Shown here piece by piece: positions 15,953 through 24,371 of a stretch of 64,000 bases of DNA. The number at the start of each line of letters is the position of its first letter. The first letter of the stretch is position 1. This DNA comes from Streptomyces rubiginosohelvolus. GTDB lineage: Bacteria > Actinomycetota > Actinomycetes > Streptomycetales > Streptomycetaceae. The notes under the pieces were generated by a model. The model did no database searches, was not told where the DNA came from, and saw only the letters and a list, made by a program, of their open reading frames with translations. The stretch spans positions 1 to 64,000 of the forward strand of contig NZ_BMTW01000003.1 of assembly GCF_014649875.1 (NCBI RefSeq), written 5' to 3'. The position numbers and the translations under genes were made by a program.

Positions 15953-16584
15953 CCGAAGATCTCTTCCTGCTGCGCGACGGCCTGGTGCGCATGCTGGAGG
16001 CGTACGACTTCGAGATCGCGGCGGCTGTGGAGACCGGGCCCGAACTGACCAAGGCACTGGCCGAGTTGGAGCCGGACGTCGCTGTCGTCGACGTCCGGCT
16101 CCCGCCGTCGCACACGGACGAGGGCCTCCAGTGCGCCCTGGCCGCCCGACGGGCCCGGCCGGGGCTGCCGGTGCTGGTGCTCTCGCAGCACGTGGAGCAG
16201 TTGTACGCACGGGAGTTGCTGGCGGACGGCAACGGCGGGGTCGGCTATCTGCTGAAGGACCGGGTCTTCGACGCGGACCAGTTCATCGACGCGGTACGGC
16301 GGGTGGCGGCGGGCGGTACGGCGATGGACCCGCAGGTCATCTCCCAGCTCCTGTCGCGCCGTTCGCAGGACAAGCCGATGGGGGGCCTCACCCCGCGCGA
16401 GCGGGAGGTGATGGAGCTGGTGGCGCAGGGCAGGTCGAACGCCGCCATCGCCTCGCAGCTGGTCATCACGGAGCGGGCGGTGGCCAAGCACACGTCGAAC
16501 ATCTTCGGGAAGCTGGACCTGCCCCCGTCGGACGACGACAACCGCCGGGTGCTGGCGGTGCTGGCGTATCTGGACCGCGGCTGA
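15937..16584 (+). CDS. LuxR/NarL-family response regulator
   Basis: 215 aa from a TTG start (LRVVLAEDLFLLRDG), preceded by GGAGAT; no ATG or GTG fits in this frame nearby. Receiver domain about 1-120 with acidic pair E8/D9, phospho-Asp in VAVVDVRLPP, and Lys in YLLKDR. HTH_LuxR follows (LTPREREVMELVAQGRSNAAIA and KHTSNIFGKLDL). It is the partner of the kinase it overlaps. Likely targets are the divergent MMPL gene and its own operon. Confidence 0.9.
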   Translation: MRVVLAEDLFLLRDGLVRMLEAYDFEIAAAVETGPELTKALAELEPDVAVVDVRLPPSHTDEGLQCALAARRARPGLPVLVLSQHVEQLYARELLADGNGGVGYLLKDRVFDADQFIDAVRRVAAGGTAMDPQVISQLLSRRSQDKPMGGLTPREREVMELVAQGRSNAAIASQLVITERAVAKHTSNIFGKLDLPPSDDDNRRVLAVLAYLDRG

Positions 16585-16602
16585 GCGTGTGCGTTTACGG
16601 GG

Positions 16603-16685
16603 CCGGGGCTTTCCGGCTCCGTCGTACGCGGCCGGGGCCCCCGGCTCCGTCGTACGCGGCCGGGACCCTCGGCTCCGTTCAGCCC
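16603..16685. repeat. 28-bp tandem repeat between convergent genes
   Basis: Three imperfect units (16603-16631, 16632-16659, 16660-16685) with shared core CGGCTCCGTCGTACGCGG; the last is cut short. Unit 2 contains the hairpin CCGGGGCCCCCGG. It fills the gap between the response regulator and the convergent MarR gene and may act as the shared terminator. Confidence 0.75.
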
Positions 16686-17173
16686 GTGAACCAGCCCGCC
16701 GCGTCCAGCCGGAACGCGCCGCCCGGGGCCATCGTGCGGAGGTCCTGCTCCAGGGCGGCCAGCCGTTCCTCGCCGAGCGCCCGGGCCCAGTCCGCCCGCA
16801 GCCGGTCGAAGCCCTCGGCGGACCGGGCCAGCAGGTCGACGCCGTGCGGGGTGAGGCGGATCAGGGTGCGTCGGCCGTCGGCGGGGTCCGGGGCGCGCTC
16901 CACGTAACCGAGCGCCTCCAGCTTCTCGACGGTCTTCCCGGCGGCCTGCTTGGAGACCCCGAGGCGTCGCCCGATGTCACTGATGGCCGCGCCGTCGCGC
17001 CCCACCGCCTGGAGGGCGAAGCCGTACGCGGGCCGGGTTTCGGGGTGTCCGCGCTCGGCGAGGTCCCGGTGCAGGGCGTCGATGATCGAGCGGAAGCCGG
17101 CGAAGAGGAGCAGCGGCAGCTCGAAGCCGTTGCGGGACTCGACAACCTGGTTTACCTTTTTTTCGTCAACCAT
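16679..17173 (-). CDS. MarR-family transcriptional regulator
   Basis: 164 aa. The winged helix spans about 45-115 (AISDIGRRLGVSKQAAGKTVEKLEALGY for the recognition region, DGRRTLIRLTPHG for the wing), flanked by dimerisation helices. Divergent from a CMD/AhpD protein 32 bp away, a typical layout for a repressor of a peroxide or electrophile-detoxifying enzyme. An inverted repeat covers its own start codon. No conserved redox Cys is seen in the regulator, so ligand sensing is more likely than thiol oxidation. Confidence 0.88.
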   Translation of the reverse strand: MVDEKKVNQVVESRNGFELPLLLFAGFRSIIDALHRDLAERGHPETRPAYGFALQAVGRDGAAISDIGRRLGVSKQAAGKTVEKLEALGYVERAPDPADGRRTLIRLTPHGVDLLARSAEGFDRLRADWARALGEERLAALEQDLRTMAPGGAFRLDAAGWFTG

Positions 17174-17181
17174 GTTGTCGA
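17139..17181. promoter_or_regulatory. Inverted repeat over the MarR start codon (candidate operator)
   Basis: Arms TCGACAACCTGGTT (17139-17152) and AACCATGTTGTCGA (17168-17181) pair at 13 of 14 positions around a 15-bp spacer containing a T-tract. Each arm also holds AAC-n3-GTT, so they could be two separate dimer sites. It covers the MarR start and precedes the divergent CMD gene by 24 bp; MarR autorepression is inferred. Confidence 0.55.
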
Positions 17182-17205
17182 TCCTAGCTCCCTGAGAGGT
17201 TCGCC

Positions 17206-17751
17206 ATGCCCTTTGCCGATCTCACCCCCGCCACCGCCCCACCCGCATCGCGGCGTGCCATGGAGGCGGTGACGGAGCGCCTCGGCTACCGGCCCGCCGC
17301 CGTCGCCCGGCTCGCGGCCTCGCCCCACACCCTGGACGGCTTCCTGAAGATCAGCGCGATTTTCGATGCCTGCACGCTGGACCCGCTCTCCCGCGAGGTC
17401 GTCGTCATGACGATGGCCACCCGCAACGACTGCCATGTCTGCGTCGCGATGCACACCGCGAAGCTGACCGCCCTGGACGCCGACCCGGCGCTGATCGCCG
17501 CCCTGCGAGACGGCACGGGGGCTCCACTGCCGGACGAACGCCTCGACACTGTACGGCGGTTCACCCTGGCGGTGCTGGCCTCGGCGGGCGCGGTGGACGA
17601 CGCGGACCTGCGGGACTTCCTCGCGTACGGCTACACCGAGCAGAACGCCCTGGAAGTGGTGCTGGGCATCGGCGCGTACACCCTGTCGACCCTGGCCAAC
17701 CGGCTCACGGGAGCCCCGGTGGACGAGCAACTGGCGGCTTTCGCAGGCTAG
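17206..17751 (+). CDS. Carboxymuconolactone decarboxylase/AhpD-family peroxidase-like protein
   Basis: 181 aa. The redox centre NDCHVCVAMHT (CxxC with trailing His) sits at residues about 75-85; helices before and after match the peroxidase-related CMD subfamily. It likely reduces organic hydroperoxides, or works as a thiol-dependent decarboxylase-like enzyme. GAGAGG precedes the ATG. Probably repressed by the divergent MarR protein. This is the second CMD gene of the window that is divergent from a regulator (the other is at 4086). Confidence 0.85.
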   Translation: MPFADLTPATAPPASRRAMEAVTERLGYRPAAVARLAASPHTLDGFLKISAIFDACTLDPLSREVVVMTMATRNDCHVCVAMHTAKLTALDADPALIAALRDGTGAPLPDERLDTVRRFTLAVLASAGAVDDADLRDFLAYGYTEQNALEVVLGIGAYTLSTLANRLTGAPVDEQLAAFAG

Positions 17752-17829
17752 TCGGGGGATGAGCTGAACGGGTCGGGCCTCCCGTCCGTATGGGACGTCA
17801 CGCTTCTCCCTCGAAGCACGAGGAGTCCC

Positions 17830-19383
17830 ATGCGACGCACATCGCGCAAGAAACGTTCCACGCTGGCCAACCGGGCCATCGCCGCCTCCGCAGCCCTGAT
17901 CCTGGGGGGAGGCGGTCTGGTCGCGGTCAATGTCTACGCCTCCGCGGGAGAAGGACCGTCCGGTTCTTCTCCGCCCACCCGGACGCAGAACGCCGGCCGC
18001 CAGCTGTCCACCATCGACTGTCCCGAAGCCGTCAACGGACTGCCCGAGGTGCCGAACGAGGCACGCGGGGAGGTCGACCGCGAACTCGCGGCGATGGATA
18101 CCCAGATCACCGACGCCTACCAGCAGTTCGCGGACCGGAAGGAGCAGATAGCCCGGGATCCCGGGCTGGCGGAGAACGCCGTGCTCGGCCCGCTGCGCAG
18201 CAAGCGGACGGCGAGCCTCGACCGCATCGGCATCGCGATCGGGCGGGCGGGCGAGCGGCCCGCGGGGCTGGAGAGCCTCGCCGGATGCAGCCTGCGCGCC
18301 GACGACAGCCGCGGCGGAAACGGGGGCGGCCGCGGTGATGGCAACGGTGGTCGCGGCAACGGCGGCCCCGGTGACGATGGTCAGGACGGCGGCCAGGGCC
18401 AGGACGGGGGCCAGGGGCAGGACCCCGGACAGGACCCGGGCCAAGGTCAGGATCCCGGCCAGGGCGAGGACCCCGGGCAGGACCAGGGCCAGGGCGGCAA
18501 CGGGCCCGTGGCCGCCGATTTCGTCGATATCCAGTCCGTCCAGCCCAACGTCGACCGGCCCCGCCAGCGCCGCGGCGCGTCCCGGGGCACCTTCACCACC
18601 GACTGCGGCCGTAATGAGAACGGGAAATTCAACCCGGACAACGTCATCGTCGCGCCCGGCGTGAGCAACGGCGCGCACCATATGCACGATTACATCGGCA
18701 ACCAGGCCAACGACGCCTTCGCGAGCGACGACGATCTGGCGAACGGCGCGACCACCTGCCGTAACCAGGGCGACCGCTCCACCTACTACTGGCCGGTCCT
18801 GCGCCTGCAGAACGGGCAGGACGAGAACGACGTGGACGCGGACGGCGGCGGCCGGGACCAGAACGTCGGGGAGATCCAGACCCCGTCCCAGGTGACGCTG
18901 AAGTTCGTCGGCTCGCCCGTCGGCCGGGTCACCGCGATGCCGCGCTTCCTGCGGATCATCACCGGCGACGCGAAGGCGTTCACCAACGGCGACGCCAATG
19001 CCAACGCCTCGTGGAGCTGCACCGGATTCGAGGACCGCCAGTTGACGGACAAGTATCCGATCTGCCCCGAGGGCAGTCAGGTGGTGCGGACGTTCGCCTT
19101 CCAGAACTGCTGGGACGGGCAGAACACCGACAGCGCCAACCACCGCACCCATGTGGCGTTCGCGCAGGACGACGGGCGGTGCCCGAACGGATTCCGGGCG
19201 GTGCCTCAGTTGGTGCAGCGCATCGTCTACGACGTTCCGCCGGGGCCCGGCTTCGCCGTGGACTCGTTCCCCGAGCAGTTGCACAAGCCGATCACCGATC
19301 ATGGTGACTTCATCAACGTCTTCGACGACCGGCTCATGAACAAGCTGGTGCGGTGCATCAACGACGGCCGCCGCTGCCGCTGA
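17830..19383 (+). CDS. Secreted DUF1996-domain protein with Gly/Gln/Asp/Pro repeat linker
   Basis: 517 aa. A basic N terminus and hydrophobic core ([21 protein letters not shown]) form a signal peptide or anchor. Residues about 70-150 are helical. Residues about 160-220 are a low-complexity linker built from [13 protein letters not shown]-type units. The DUF1996 domain follows (about 240-510) with conserved [28 protein letters not shown] and several Cys pairs expected to form disulfides. The domain is found in bacterial and fungal secreted proteins, sometimes beside cellulose- or lectin-type modules; its activity is unknown. GAGGAG ribosome site. Monocistronic. Confidence 0.8.
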   Translation: MRRTSRKKRSTLANRAIAASAALILGGGGLVAVNVYASAGEGPSGSSPPTRTQNAGRQLSTIDCPEAVNGLPEVPNEARGEVDRELAAMDTQITDAYQQFADRKEQIARDPGLAENAVLGPLRSKRTASLDRIGIAIGRAGERPAGLESLAGCSLRADDSRGGNGGGRGDGNGGRGNGGPGDDGQDGGQGQDGGQGQDPGQDPGQGQDPGQGEDPGQDQGQGGNGPVAADFVDIQSVQPNVDRPRQRRGASRGTFTTDCGRNENGKFNPDNVIVAPGVSNGAHHMHDYIGNQANDAFASDDDLANGATTCRNQGDRSTYYWPVLRLQNGQDENDVDADGGGRDQNVGEIQTPSQVTLKFVGSPVGRVTAMPRFLRIITGDAKAFTNGDANANASWSCTGFEDRQLTDKYPICPEGSQVVRTFAFQNCWDGQNTDSANHRTHVAFAQDDGRCPNGFRAVPQLVQRIVYDVPPGPGFAVDSFPEQLHKPITDHGDFINVFDDRLMNKLVRCINDGRRCR

Positions 19384-19416
19384 CGCGGCGCGTGCGGCCC
19401 CCGTGAACCTGCGCGG

Positions 19417-19905
19417 TCAGCCCGGGTGGTGACCGGAGTGCTCGTCCTCGCTCCCCCCTCCGCCACTGTCCCCCGAGTGGTGAGGCGAGGCGGTCTCCAC
19501 CGTACCCCCGAGCCGGCCGCGCAGCGCCGCGACCACCTCCGGTTCACCGACGGCCACCCACCGCCGTCCGACGAGGTACGAGCCCCCGTAGTCCTTGGCC
19601 TCGTTGATCCACTCCCGCTGCCCGCGGTCGGTGGCGAAGGTGGTGAGGACGTAACGCCCGTCATCGGCCTTGCAGTTCGCCTGCCGGAGTTCGGCCGCGT
19701 CGGTCTGCACGTTCGGGGCGCAGCCGGCCTTCTTCGCCAGCTCCTCCAGCGTGCCCGTCGCGGCCGGCTTCGGCGTGGGCCGCTCCGGGCCGCCGTTGTC
19801 TTCGGCCGGTTCCGTGCTGCACCCGGCCAGGAGCAGAAATCCCGCCAGGACAAGGGCTGTTGCCCCGCCGCGCCGCGTGTCTCGCCATTCCGGTTGTGTC
19901 ACCAT
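19417..19905 (-). CDS. Small lipoprotein
   Basis: 162 aa from ATG 19905, which has AGGA at a proper distance; an upstream in-frame ATG at 19920 lacks one. Lipobox LLLAGC ends a short signal peptide. After a Pro-rich spacer comes a small folded domain with two Cys (AGCAPNVQTDAAELRQANC region) that may form a disulfide, containing YVLTTFATDRGQREWI. The tail is Gly/Ser/His-rich (SGHHPG). No enzyme motif. It is anchored outside the membrane; function unknown. Confidence 0.7.
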   Translation of the reverse strand: MVTQPEWRDTRRGGATALVLAGFLLLAGCSTEPAEDNGGPERPTPKPAATGTLEELAKKAGCAPNVQTDAAELRQANCKADDGRYVLTTFATDRGQREWINEAKDYGGSYLVGRRWVAVGEPEVVAALRGRLGGTVETASPHHSGDSGGGGSEDEHSGHHPG

Positions 19906-19932
19906 CGGGCCATCCTGCACCCGGAAGCGGGG

Positions 19933-20685
19933 CTACGGGTGGGCTACGGCAAGACTCACCAGATACGCCTCCTCGACCTCGCCGTCCGGGAACAGGGATG
20001 CCAGCAGGGCCCGTTCGCGGTCGAAGAAGTCGCGGACCGCCACCGGGTCGCCGATCAGGAAGTCGGAGTGGGTGGCCATGTTGGCGATATGGGCGTCGAC
20101 CGGTACGCGGCGGCTCCACGCCACCTGCCGGGTGCGGAAGTCCAGCCCATCGGGCAGTACGGCGCGGAAGCGGGCCCGGCGGTTCGGGACGGCCGGGACC
20201 TCCACCCCGAAGAAGACCCGCATCCGGTTCTCCTGGTCCACCAGCCACTCCACGTCCGGGTCGCCGTCGTTCCACCACAGGGCGAGCGCACCGCCCGGCC
20301 GCAGCACCCGGCGGGCCTCGGGGATCGAGCGGGTGGGGTCGGTCCAGTGCCACGCCTGGGCGTACGTGATCAGGTCCATCGACCCGGTCCGCAGCGGCAG
20401 GTTGTTCCCGTCGCCCCGGACCAGCGGCACGTCCGGCAGGCTCCGGGCGAACTGCTCGGCCATCCCGTCCCCCGGCTCCACCGCGGTGATCCGGGCCTCT
20501 CGCTCGTACAGCCGGGCCGTGCCGAGCCCCGTGCCCGCGCCGACGTCCGCGACCCGGGCTCCGGAGAGCGGGATTCCGGCCAGCTCCTCGATCGCGTCGA
20601 ACAGCGCGGGCGGGTAGGAGGGACGGTGGGCGTCGTAGGCGGCGGCGATCGCGTCGAAGGAGCGGGCCTGCACGGGTTTCGTCAT
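19933..20685 (-). CDS. Class I SAM-dependent methyltransferase
   Basis: 250 aa from MTKPVQARSFD. The SAM-binding motif VADVGAGTGLGT, acidic loop AVEPGDGM and post-motif AQAWHWTDP put it in the UbiE/Methyltransf_11 group. Relatives with AxAWHW are small-molecule methyltransferases of unknown substrate. The gene is divergent from a ferritin-like hydrolase; the 91-bp gap contains the perfect hairpin/palindrome GCAGGGA-AAA-TCCCTGC (20718-20734), a possible shared operator. Confidence 0.82.
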   Translation of the reverse strand: MTKPVQARSFDAIAAAYDAHRPSYPPALFDAIEELAGIPLSGARVADVGAGTGLGTARLYEREARITAVEPGDGMAEQFARSLPDVPLVRGDGNNLPLRTGSMDLITYAQAWHWTDPTRSIPEARRVLRPGGALALWWNDGDPDVEWLVDQENRMRVFFGVEVPAVPNRRARFRAVLPDGLDFRTRQVAWSRRVPVDAHIANMATHSDFLIGDPVAVRDFFDRERALLASLFPDGEVEEAYLVSLAVAHP

Positions 20686-20776
20686 ACGGCGATCATCGCG
20701 CGACGCCTCGCGGAGCCGCAGGGAAAATCCCTGCACGCCTCTGGTCCGCCCGCATACCCGTCAGTACATTGACAGC

Positions 20777-21691
20777 ATGTCTAACACGCAGCCAGCGGCG
20801 GTCGCGTCGGAGCGGACGCCCCTCAAGGCCCGCAAGGTGTCCTTCGCCTGGGAGAAGACCCCCCTGCACTGGGTGCCGGGCGACCCGTTCACCACGCACA
20901 CCATCAACGTGCTCCATCTGCTGCTCCCGGCCGGGGAACGCTGGTTCATCCACGTCTACCGGCAGATCCTCCCGTACATCCACGACGACCAGCTCCGCGA
21001 GGACGTCATCGGGTTCATCGGGCAGGAGGCCGTGCACTCGCAGGCGCACGACGATGTGCTGCCGCATCTGCGGGAGTTGGGCCTCGACCCGACCCCGTAC
21101 ACCGCGCAGGTCGACTGGTTCTTCGAGAAGCTGCTCGGGGACCGGACGCTGCCGCCGGGGCGGGCGTCGAAGTGGTGGCTGATGGAGCGGGTGGCGACGA
21201 TCGCGGCGATCGAGCACTACACCGCGTTCCTCGGCGACTGGATCCTCAACGCCGAGGCCCTGGACCGCAAGGGCGCGGACCCGACGATGCTGGACCTGCT
21301 GCGCTGGCACGGGGCCGAGGAGGTGGAGCACCGGTCGGTGGCCTTCGACGTCTTCATGCATGTGGACGGCGGCTACCGGCGGCGTGTGCGCACCTGGGCG
21401 GCGGCGTTCTCCGCGCTGGTGTTCCTCTGGCAGCGCGGCACCCGGTTCTTCATGGAGAACGACCCCACACTGCTGGACGGCAAGGCCTCCTTCAAAGCGT
21501 TCCACGCGAGCGGCAAGCAGGGCACACTGCCGAGCACCGGCTCGATCCTGCGTTCCGTCCCCAGCTATCTCAGCCGGTCCTACCACCCCTCGCATGAAGG
21601 CAGTACGGCCCAGGCCGTCGCGTATCTGACCCGCTCCCCCGCCGCCCTCGCCGCCGAATCCGCCGAATCCGCCACGGCGAAGGGGGCCTGA
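20777..21691 (+). CDS. Metal-dependent hydrolase, PF10118 (ferritin-like di-iron fold)
   Basis: 304 aa. The motifs QEAVHSQAHDD, IEHYTAF and GAEEVEHRSVAFDVF supply the Glu/His ligands expected of a ferritin-like di-metal site. The family is annotated as metal-dependent hydrolase, but linkage here to a flavin/2Fe-2S reductase suggests an oxygenase or desaturase-like role. A TACATT -10 element ends six bases before the ATG, so the mRNA may be leaderless. Three bases separate it from the reductase gene, so they form an operon with it and perhaps the TetR gene. Confidence 0.8.
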   Translation: MSNTQPAAVASERTPLKARKVSFAWEKTPLHWVPGDPFTTHTINVLHLLLPAGERWFIHVYRQILPYIHDDQLREDVIGFIGQEAVHSQAHDDVLPHLRELGLDPTPYTAQVDWFFEKLLGDRTLPPGRASKWWLMERVATIAAIEHYTAFLGDWILNAEALDRKGADPTMLDLLRWHGAEEVEHRSVAFDVFMHVDGGYRRRVRTWAAAFSALVFLWQRGTRFFMENDPTLLDGKASFKAFHASGKQGTLPSTGSILRSVPSYLSRSYHPSHEGSTAQAVAYLTRSPAALAAESAESATAKGA

Positions 21692-21694
21692 CCG

Positions 21695-22780
21695 ATGGCG
21701 CTGCCCCGTCTCCATACCGTCGTGCTGGTCTCCGGCGCCGCCCTGCTCACCCGGCGCGCCCTGAAACGCCGGATCGCCCGGTCCCCGCTGTGGCCGCTAC
21801 CCGCCCTGCCCGAGCCGATATCGGGTCACTCGAAGCGGCGCGCGACGGCGGTCCGCAAGCTGCTGATCACCGGGCGGACCGAGGTCGCCGAAGGGGTGGT
21901 CCAGCTCCGGCTGGAGGGAACCGCCCTGCCGCCCTGGTCACCCGGGGCCCATCTGGATCTGGTGCTGCCGTCCGGCCTGGTGCGGCAGTACTCGCTGTGC
22001 GGCGACCCGGCGGACACCGGGGCGTACACGGTGGCGACCCGGCTGGTGGCGGACGGCCGGGGCGGTTCGCGGGAGGTGCACGAACAGCTCCAGGAGGGTC
22101 TGGAGGTGGAGGTGCGCGGGCCGCGCAACCGCTTCCCGCTGACCGAGGCCCCGGGGTACGTCTTCGTCGTCGGCGGTATCGGGATCACCCCGGTCCTGCC
22201 GATGCTGCGGGCGCTGGCCGCGTCGGGCGCCGAGTGGCGGCTGCTGTACGGGGGCCGGTCGCGGGCGTCGATGCCGTTCCTGGAGGAGATCGAGAAGCTG
22301 GGAGCGGACGGGGACCGGGTCACGGTCGTCGCCCAGGACGAGGCGGGCCACCCGGACGTGGCGGGGGCGCTGGCGGACCTCGCCCCGGGGACGGCGGTCT
22401 ACTGCTGCGGGCCCGAGCCGCTGATGGCCGCCGCCACCGCCGGGCTCCCCGAGGGCTGCACCCTGCATCTGGAGCGGTTCTCGGCCGCGACGGGCGGCAC
22501 GGCGGGCTCCGAACGCTCCGAGGCGTTCGAGGTGGAGCTGCGGCGCAGCGGGCGTACGGTGCCGGTCGCGGCCGGGCAGTCGGTGCTGGCCGCCGTCCGC
22601 GCGGAGCTGCCCCATGTGGCGTACTCCTGCGAGCAGGGGTTCTGCGGGACCTGCCAACAGCGCGTACTGGAGGGCGAGATCGACCACCGGGACGAGCTGT
22701 TGACCGACGACGAGCGGGGCGACTCGATGCTGATCTGCGTCTCGCGGTGCCGGGGCGGGCGTCTCGTCCTGGACCTCTAG
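21695..22780 (+). CDS. Ferredoxin-NADP-reductase-type flavoprotein with C-terminal 2Fe-2S domain
   Basis: 361 aa, phthalate-dioxygenase-reductase layout: FMN/FAD-binding barrel with RQYSLCGDP (about 108-116), NAD(P)-binding domain with GGIGITPVLPMLR and YCCGPEPLM, and a plant-type ferredoxin domain with CEQGFCGTC plus a final Cys near residue 348. A hydrophobic or basic N terminus of about 40 residues precedes the barrel. It passes electrons from NAD(P)H to a partner oxygenase; the adjacent di-iron-like protein is the obvious candidate. Confidence 0.88.
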   Translation: MALPRLHTVVLVSGAALLTRRALKRRIARSPLWPLPALPEPISGHSKRRATAVRKLLITGRTEVAEGVVQLRLEGTALPPWSPGAHLDLVLPSGLVRQYSLCGDPADTGAYTVATRLVADGRGGSREVHEQLQEGLEVEVRGPRNRFPLTEAPGYVFVVGGIGITPVLPMLRALAASGAEWRLLYGGRSRASMPFLEEIEKLGADGDRVTVVAQDEAGHPDVAGALADLAPGTAVYCCGPEPLMAAATAGLPEGCTLHLERFSAATGGTAGSERSEAFEVELRRSGRTVPVAAGQSVLAAVRAELPHVAYSCEQGFCGTCQQRVLEGEIDHRDELLTDDERGDSMLICVSRCRGGRLVLDL

Positions 22781-22815
22781 GGCCCGTACGTGCGCACCCC
22801 GGCTAGGCTGTTCGC

Positions 22816-23544
22816 ATGACGACCGGGGTGCGGCGCAGGATGGGCGTCGACGAGCGCAGACAGCAACTGATCGGCGTCGCGCTGGACTTGTTCAGCCGCC
22901 GCTCGCCCGAGGACGTGTCGATCGACGAGATCGCCGCCGCGGCGGGGATCTCGCGTCCGCTGGTGTACCACTACTTCCCCGGGAAGCAGAGCCTGTACGA
23001 GGCGGCGCTGCGCCGGGCCGCCGACGAGTTGGCGGCTCGCTTCCTGGAGCCCCTCGAAGGGCCCCTGGGAGCGCGGCTGCTGCGGGTGATGGGGCGGTTC
23101 TTCGACTTCGTCGACGAGCACGGCCCGGGCTTCTCGGCGCTGATGCGCGGCGGGCCCGCGGCCGGCTCATCGACGGCGAACGCCATGATCGACGGGGTGC
23201 GGCAGGCCGCGTACGAGCAGATCATCACGCACCTCGGGGTGAGCGAACCGCCCGCCCGGCTGGAGCTGGTGGTGCGCTCCTGGGTGTCGCTCGCCGAGTC
23301 GACGGCGCTGATCTGGCTGGACGGGCGGCGCATTCCGCGCGAGGAGCTGGAGAAGCAGCTGGTGCACGACTTCGCGGCGCTGGCCGCCGTCAGCGCCGCG
23401 TACGACCAGGAGATGGCGGGCATCGTGCTGCGGGTGCTGTCCCAGGAGCCGGCGGACGGCCCGTTCGGGGACCTGCTGGCGCGGCTTTCCGCGTTCGCCC
23501 CGGATGTGCCGGCGGTCCCGGCCCAGCGGCTGCCGAAACCGTAG
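22816..23544 (+). CDS. TetR/AcrR-family transcriptional regulator
   Basis: 242 aa. HTH at about 25-65 (VSIDEIAAAAGISRPLVYHYFPGKQSLYEAAL), then a helical ligand-binding domain. It starts 35 bp after the reductase and may share its transcript, so it probably regulates the di-iron/reductase pair. Convergent with the DUF2470 gene, only 6 bp apart. Confidence 0.88.
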   Translation: MTTGVRRRMGVDERRQQLIGVALDLFSRRSPEDVSIDEIAAAAGISRPLVYHYFPGKQSLYEAALRRAADELAARFLEPLEGPLGARLLRVMGRFFDFVDEHGPGFSALMRGGPAAGSSTANAMIDGVRQAAYEQIITHLGVSEPPARLELVVRSWVSLAESTALIWLDGRRIPREELEKQLVHDFAALAAVSAAYDQEMAGIVLRVLSQEPADGPFGDLLARLSAFAPDVPAVPAQRLPKP

Positions 23545-23550
23545 GACCGC

Positions 23551-24255
23551 TCAGGCGGGCAGGCCGTTGCGGTGGGAGACGCGGCGGGCGGCGGCCAGCA
23601 GGGCGTGGATCTGCGGGCCGGCCTGGTCGATCTCGGTGACCGGGCGGGGGAACGGCAGCCGGACGTCCTCGTGGGTGCTCGGGTATTCGAGCCGCAGGGT
23701 GACGCCGTACCGGTCCATCGCCAGCGGCACGGCCCGGGTCATGCCGCGCTCCGGGCGGGGGTGGACCAGGCGCAGCAGCAGCGGGACCAGTTCGGCGTGG
23801 TCGTCCACGAGATGGGTGAGCATGCCCGCCTCGCAGGCGGCGATCGGGTCGGTCTCCGCCTCCTCCAGCTCCTCCAGGGTGACGAAGGTGCGCCCCTCGG
23901 CGTCCTCCAGCACGGCCTGCCCGAACTCCATGCAGGTGGACTGCTCGGTGTCGGTGCTGTACGGGGAGGCCAGCAGCCCGGTGACCGTGACGCGGGCGCG
24001 CAGCCGGTCGCGTACGGGAGTGGCGGCGATGTCCGTGAACTCCAGGCGGGCCGGGACGCGTTCCGTGCTCGGCGCGTGGTTGCCGTCGTTCGGGGCGTGC
24101 AGGTGGATGTGGCCCATCGCGCCCGTGCCGTCGAGGCGGCGGACTTCGGTGTGCAGCCCGTCGCTGACCACCGTCATGGAGTGGGCGACGGTCAGGATCG
24201 ACCGGACACGCTCGGCGCGGGTCGGCTGCGTGGCGCGGGGGCGGGAAAGACGCAT
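23551..24255 (-). CDS. DUF2470-domain protein (HugZ-related)
   Basis: 234 aa from MRLSRPRATQPTRAERV, placed by TGGAG 8-9 bases upstream. The C-terminal DUF2470 segment (EAGMLTHLVDDHAELVPLLLRL near 150-175) is the helical part of HugZ-like haem-degrading proteins; DUF2470 is also found with split-barrel flavoproteins. RAERVRSILTVAHSMTVV near the N terminus is the usual conserved stretch of Streptomyces members. An iron box 42 bp upstream predicts derepression at low iron, consistent with iron or haem handling. Confidence 0.78.
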   Translation of the reverse strand: MRLSRPRATQPTRAERVRSILTVAHSMTVVSDGLHTEVRRLDGTGAMGHIHLHAPNDGNHAPSTERVPARLEFTDIAATPVRDRLRARVTVTGLLASPYSTDTEQSTCMEFGQAVLEDAEGRTFVTLEELEEAETDPIAACEAGMLTHLVDDHAELVPLLLRLVHPRPERGMTRAVPLAMDRYGVTLRLEYPSTHEDVRLPFPRPVTEIDQAGPQIHALLAAARRVSHRNGLPA

Positions 24256-24296
24256 CCGAGTTCTCCAGGGAGGGTCAGCGGAACCCAAGCGGCTAC

Positions 24297-24315
24297 TTAG
24301 GTATGCCTAACCTTA
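24297..24315 (-). promoter_or_regulatory. Iron box (DmdR/IdeR-type) upstream of DUF2470 gene
   Basis: TTAGGTATGCCTAACCTTA matches the DtxR-family consensus TTAGGTTAGGCTAACCTAA at 15 of 19 positions. It lies 42 bp before the DUF2470 start and 57 bp from the end of the next gene, so it serves the DUF2470 gene. Confidence 0.8.
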
Positions 24316-24371
24316 CCCACAAGGCAGTGGATGCGGGTAGTCCGGGGACACGAGTGACACACAGGCCCTGT

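Noticed and set aside
20777..22780. Part of a secondary-metabolite cluster
   Set aside because: Di-iron-type protein plus reductase without biosynthetic core genes nearby.
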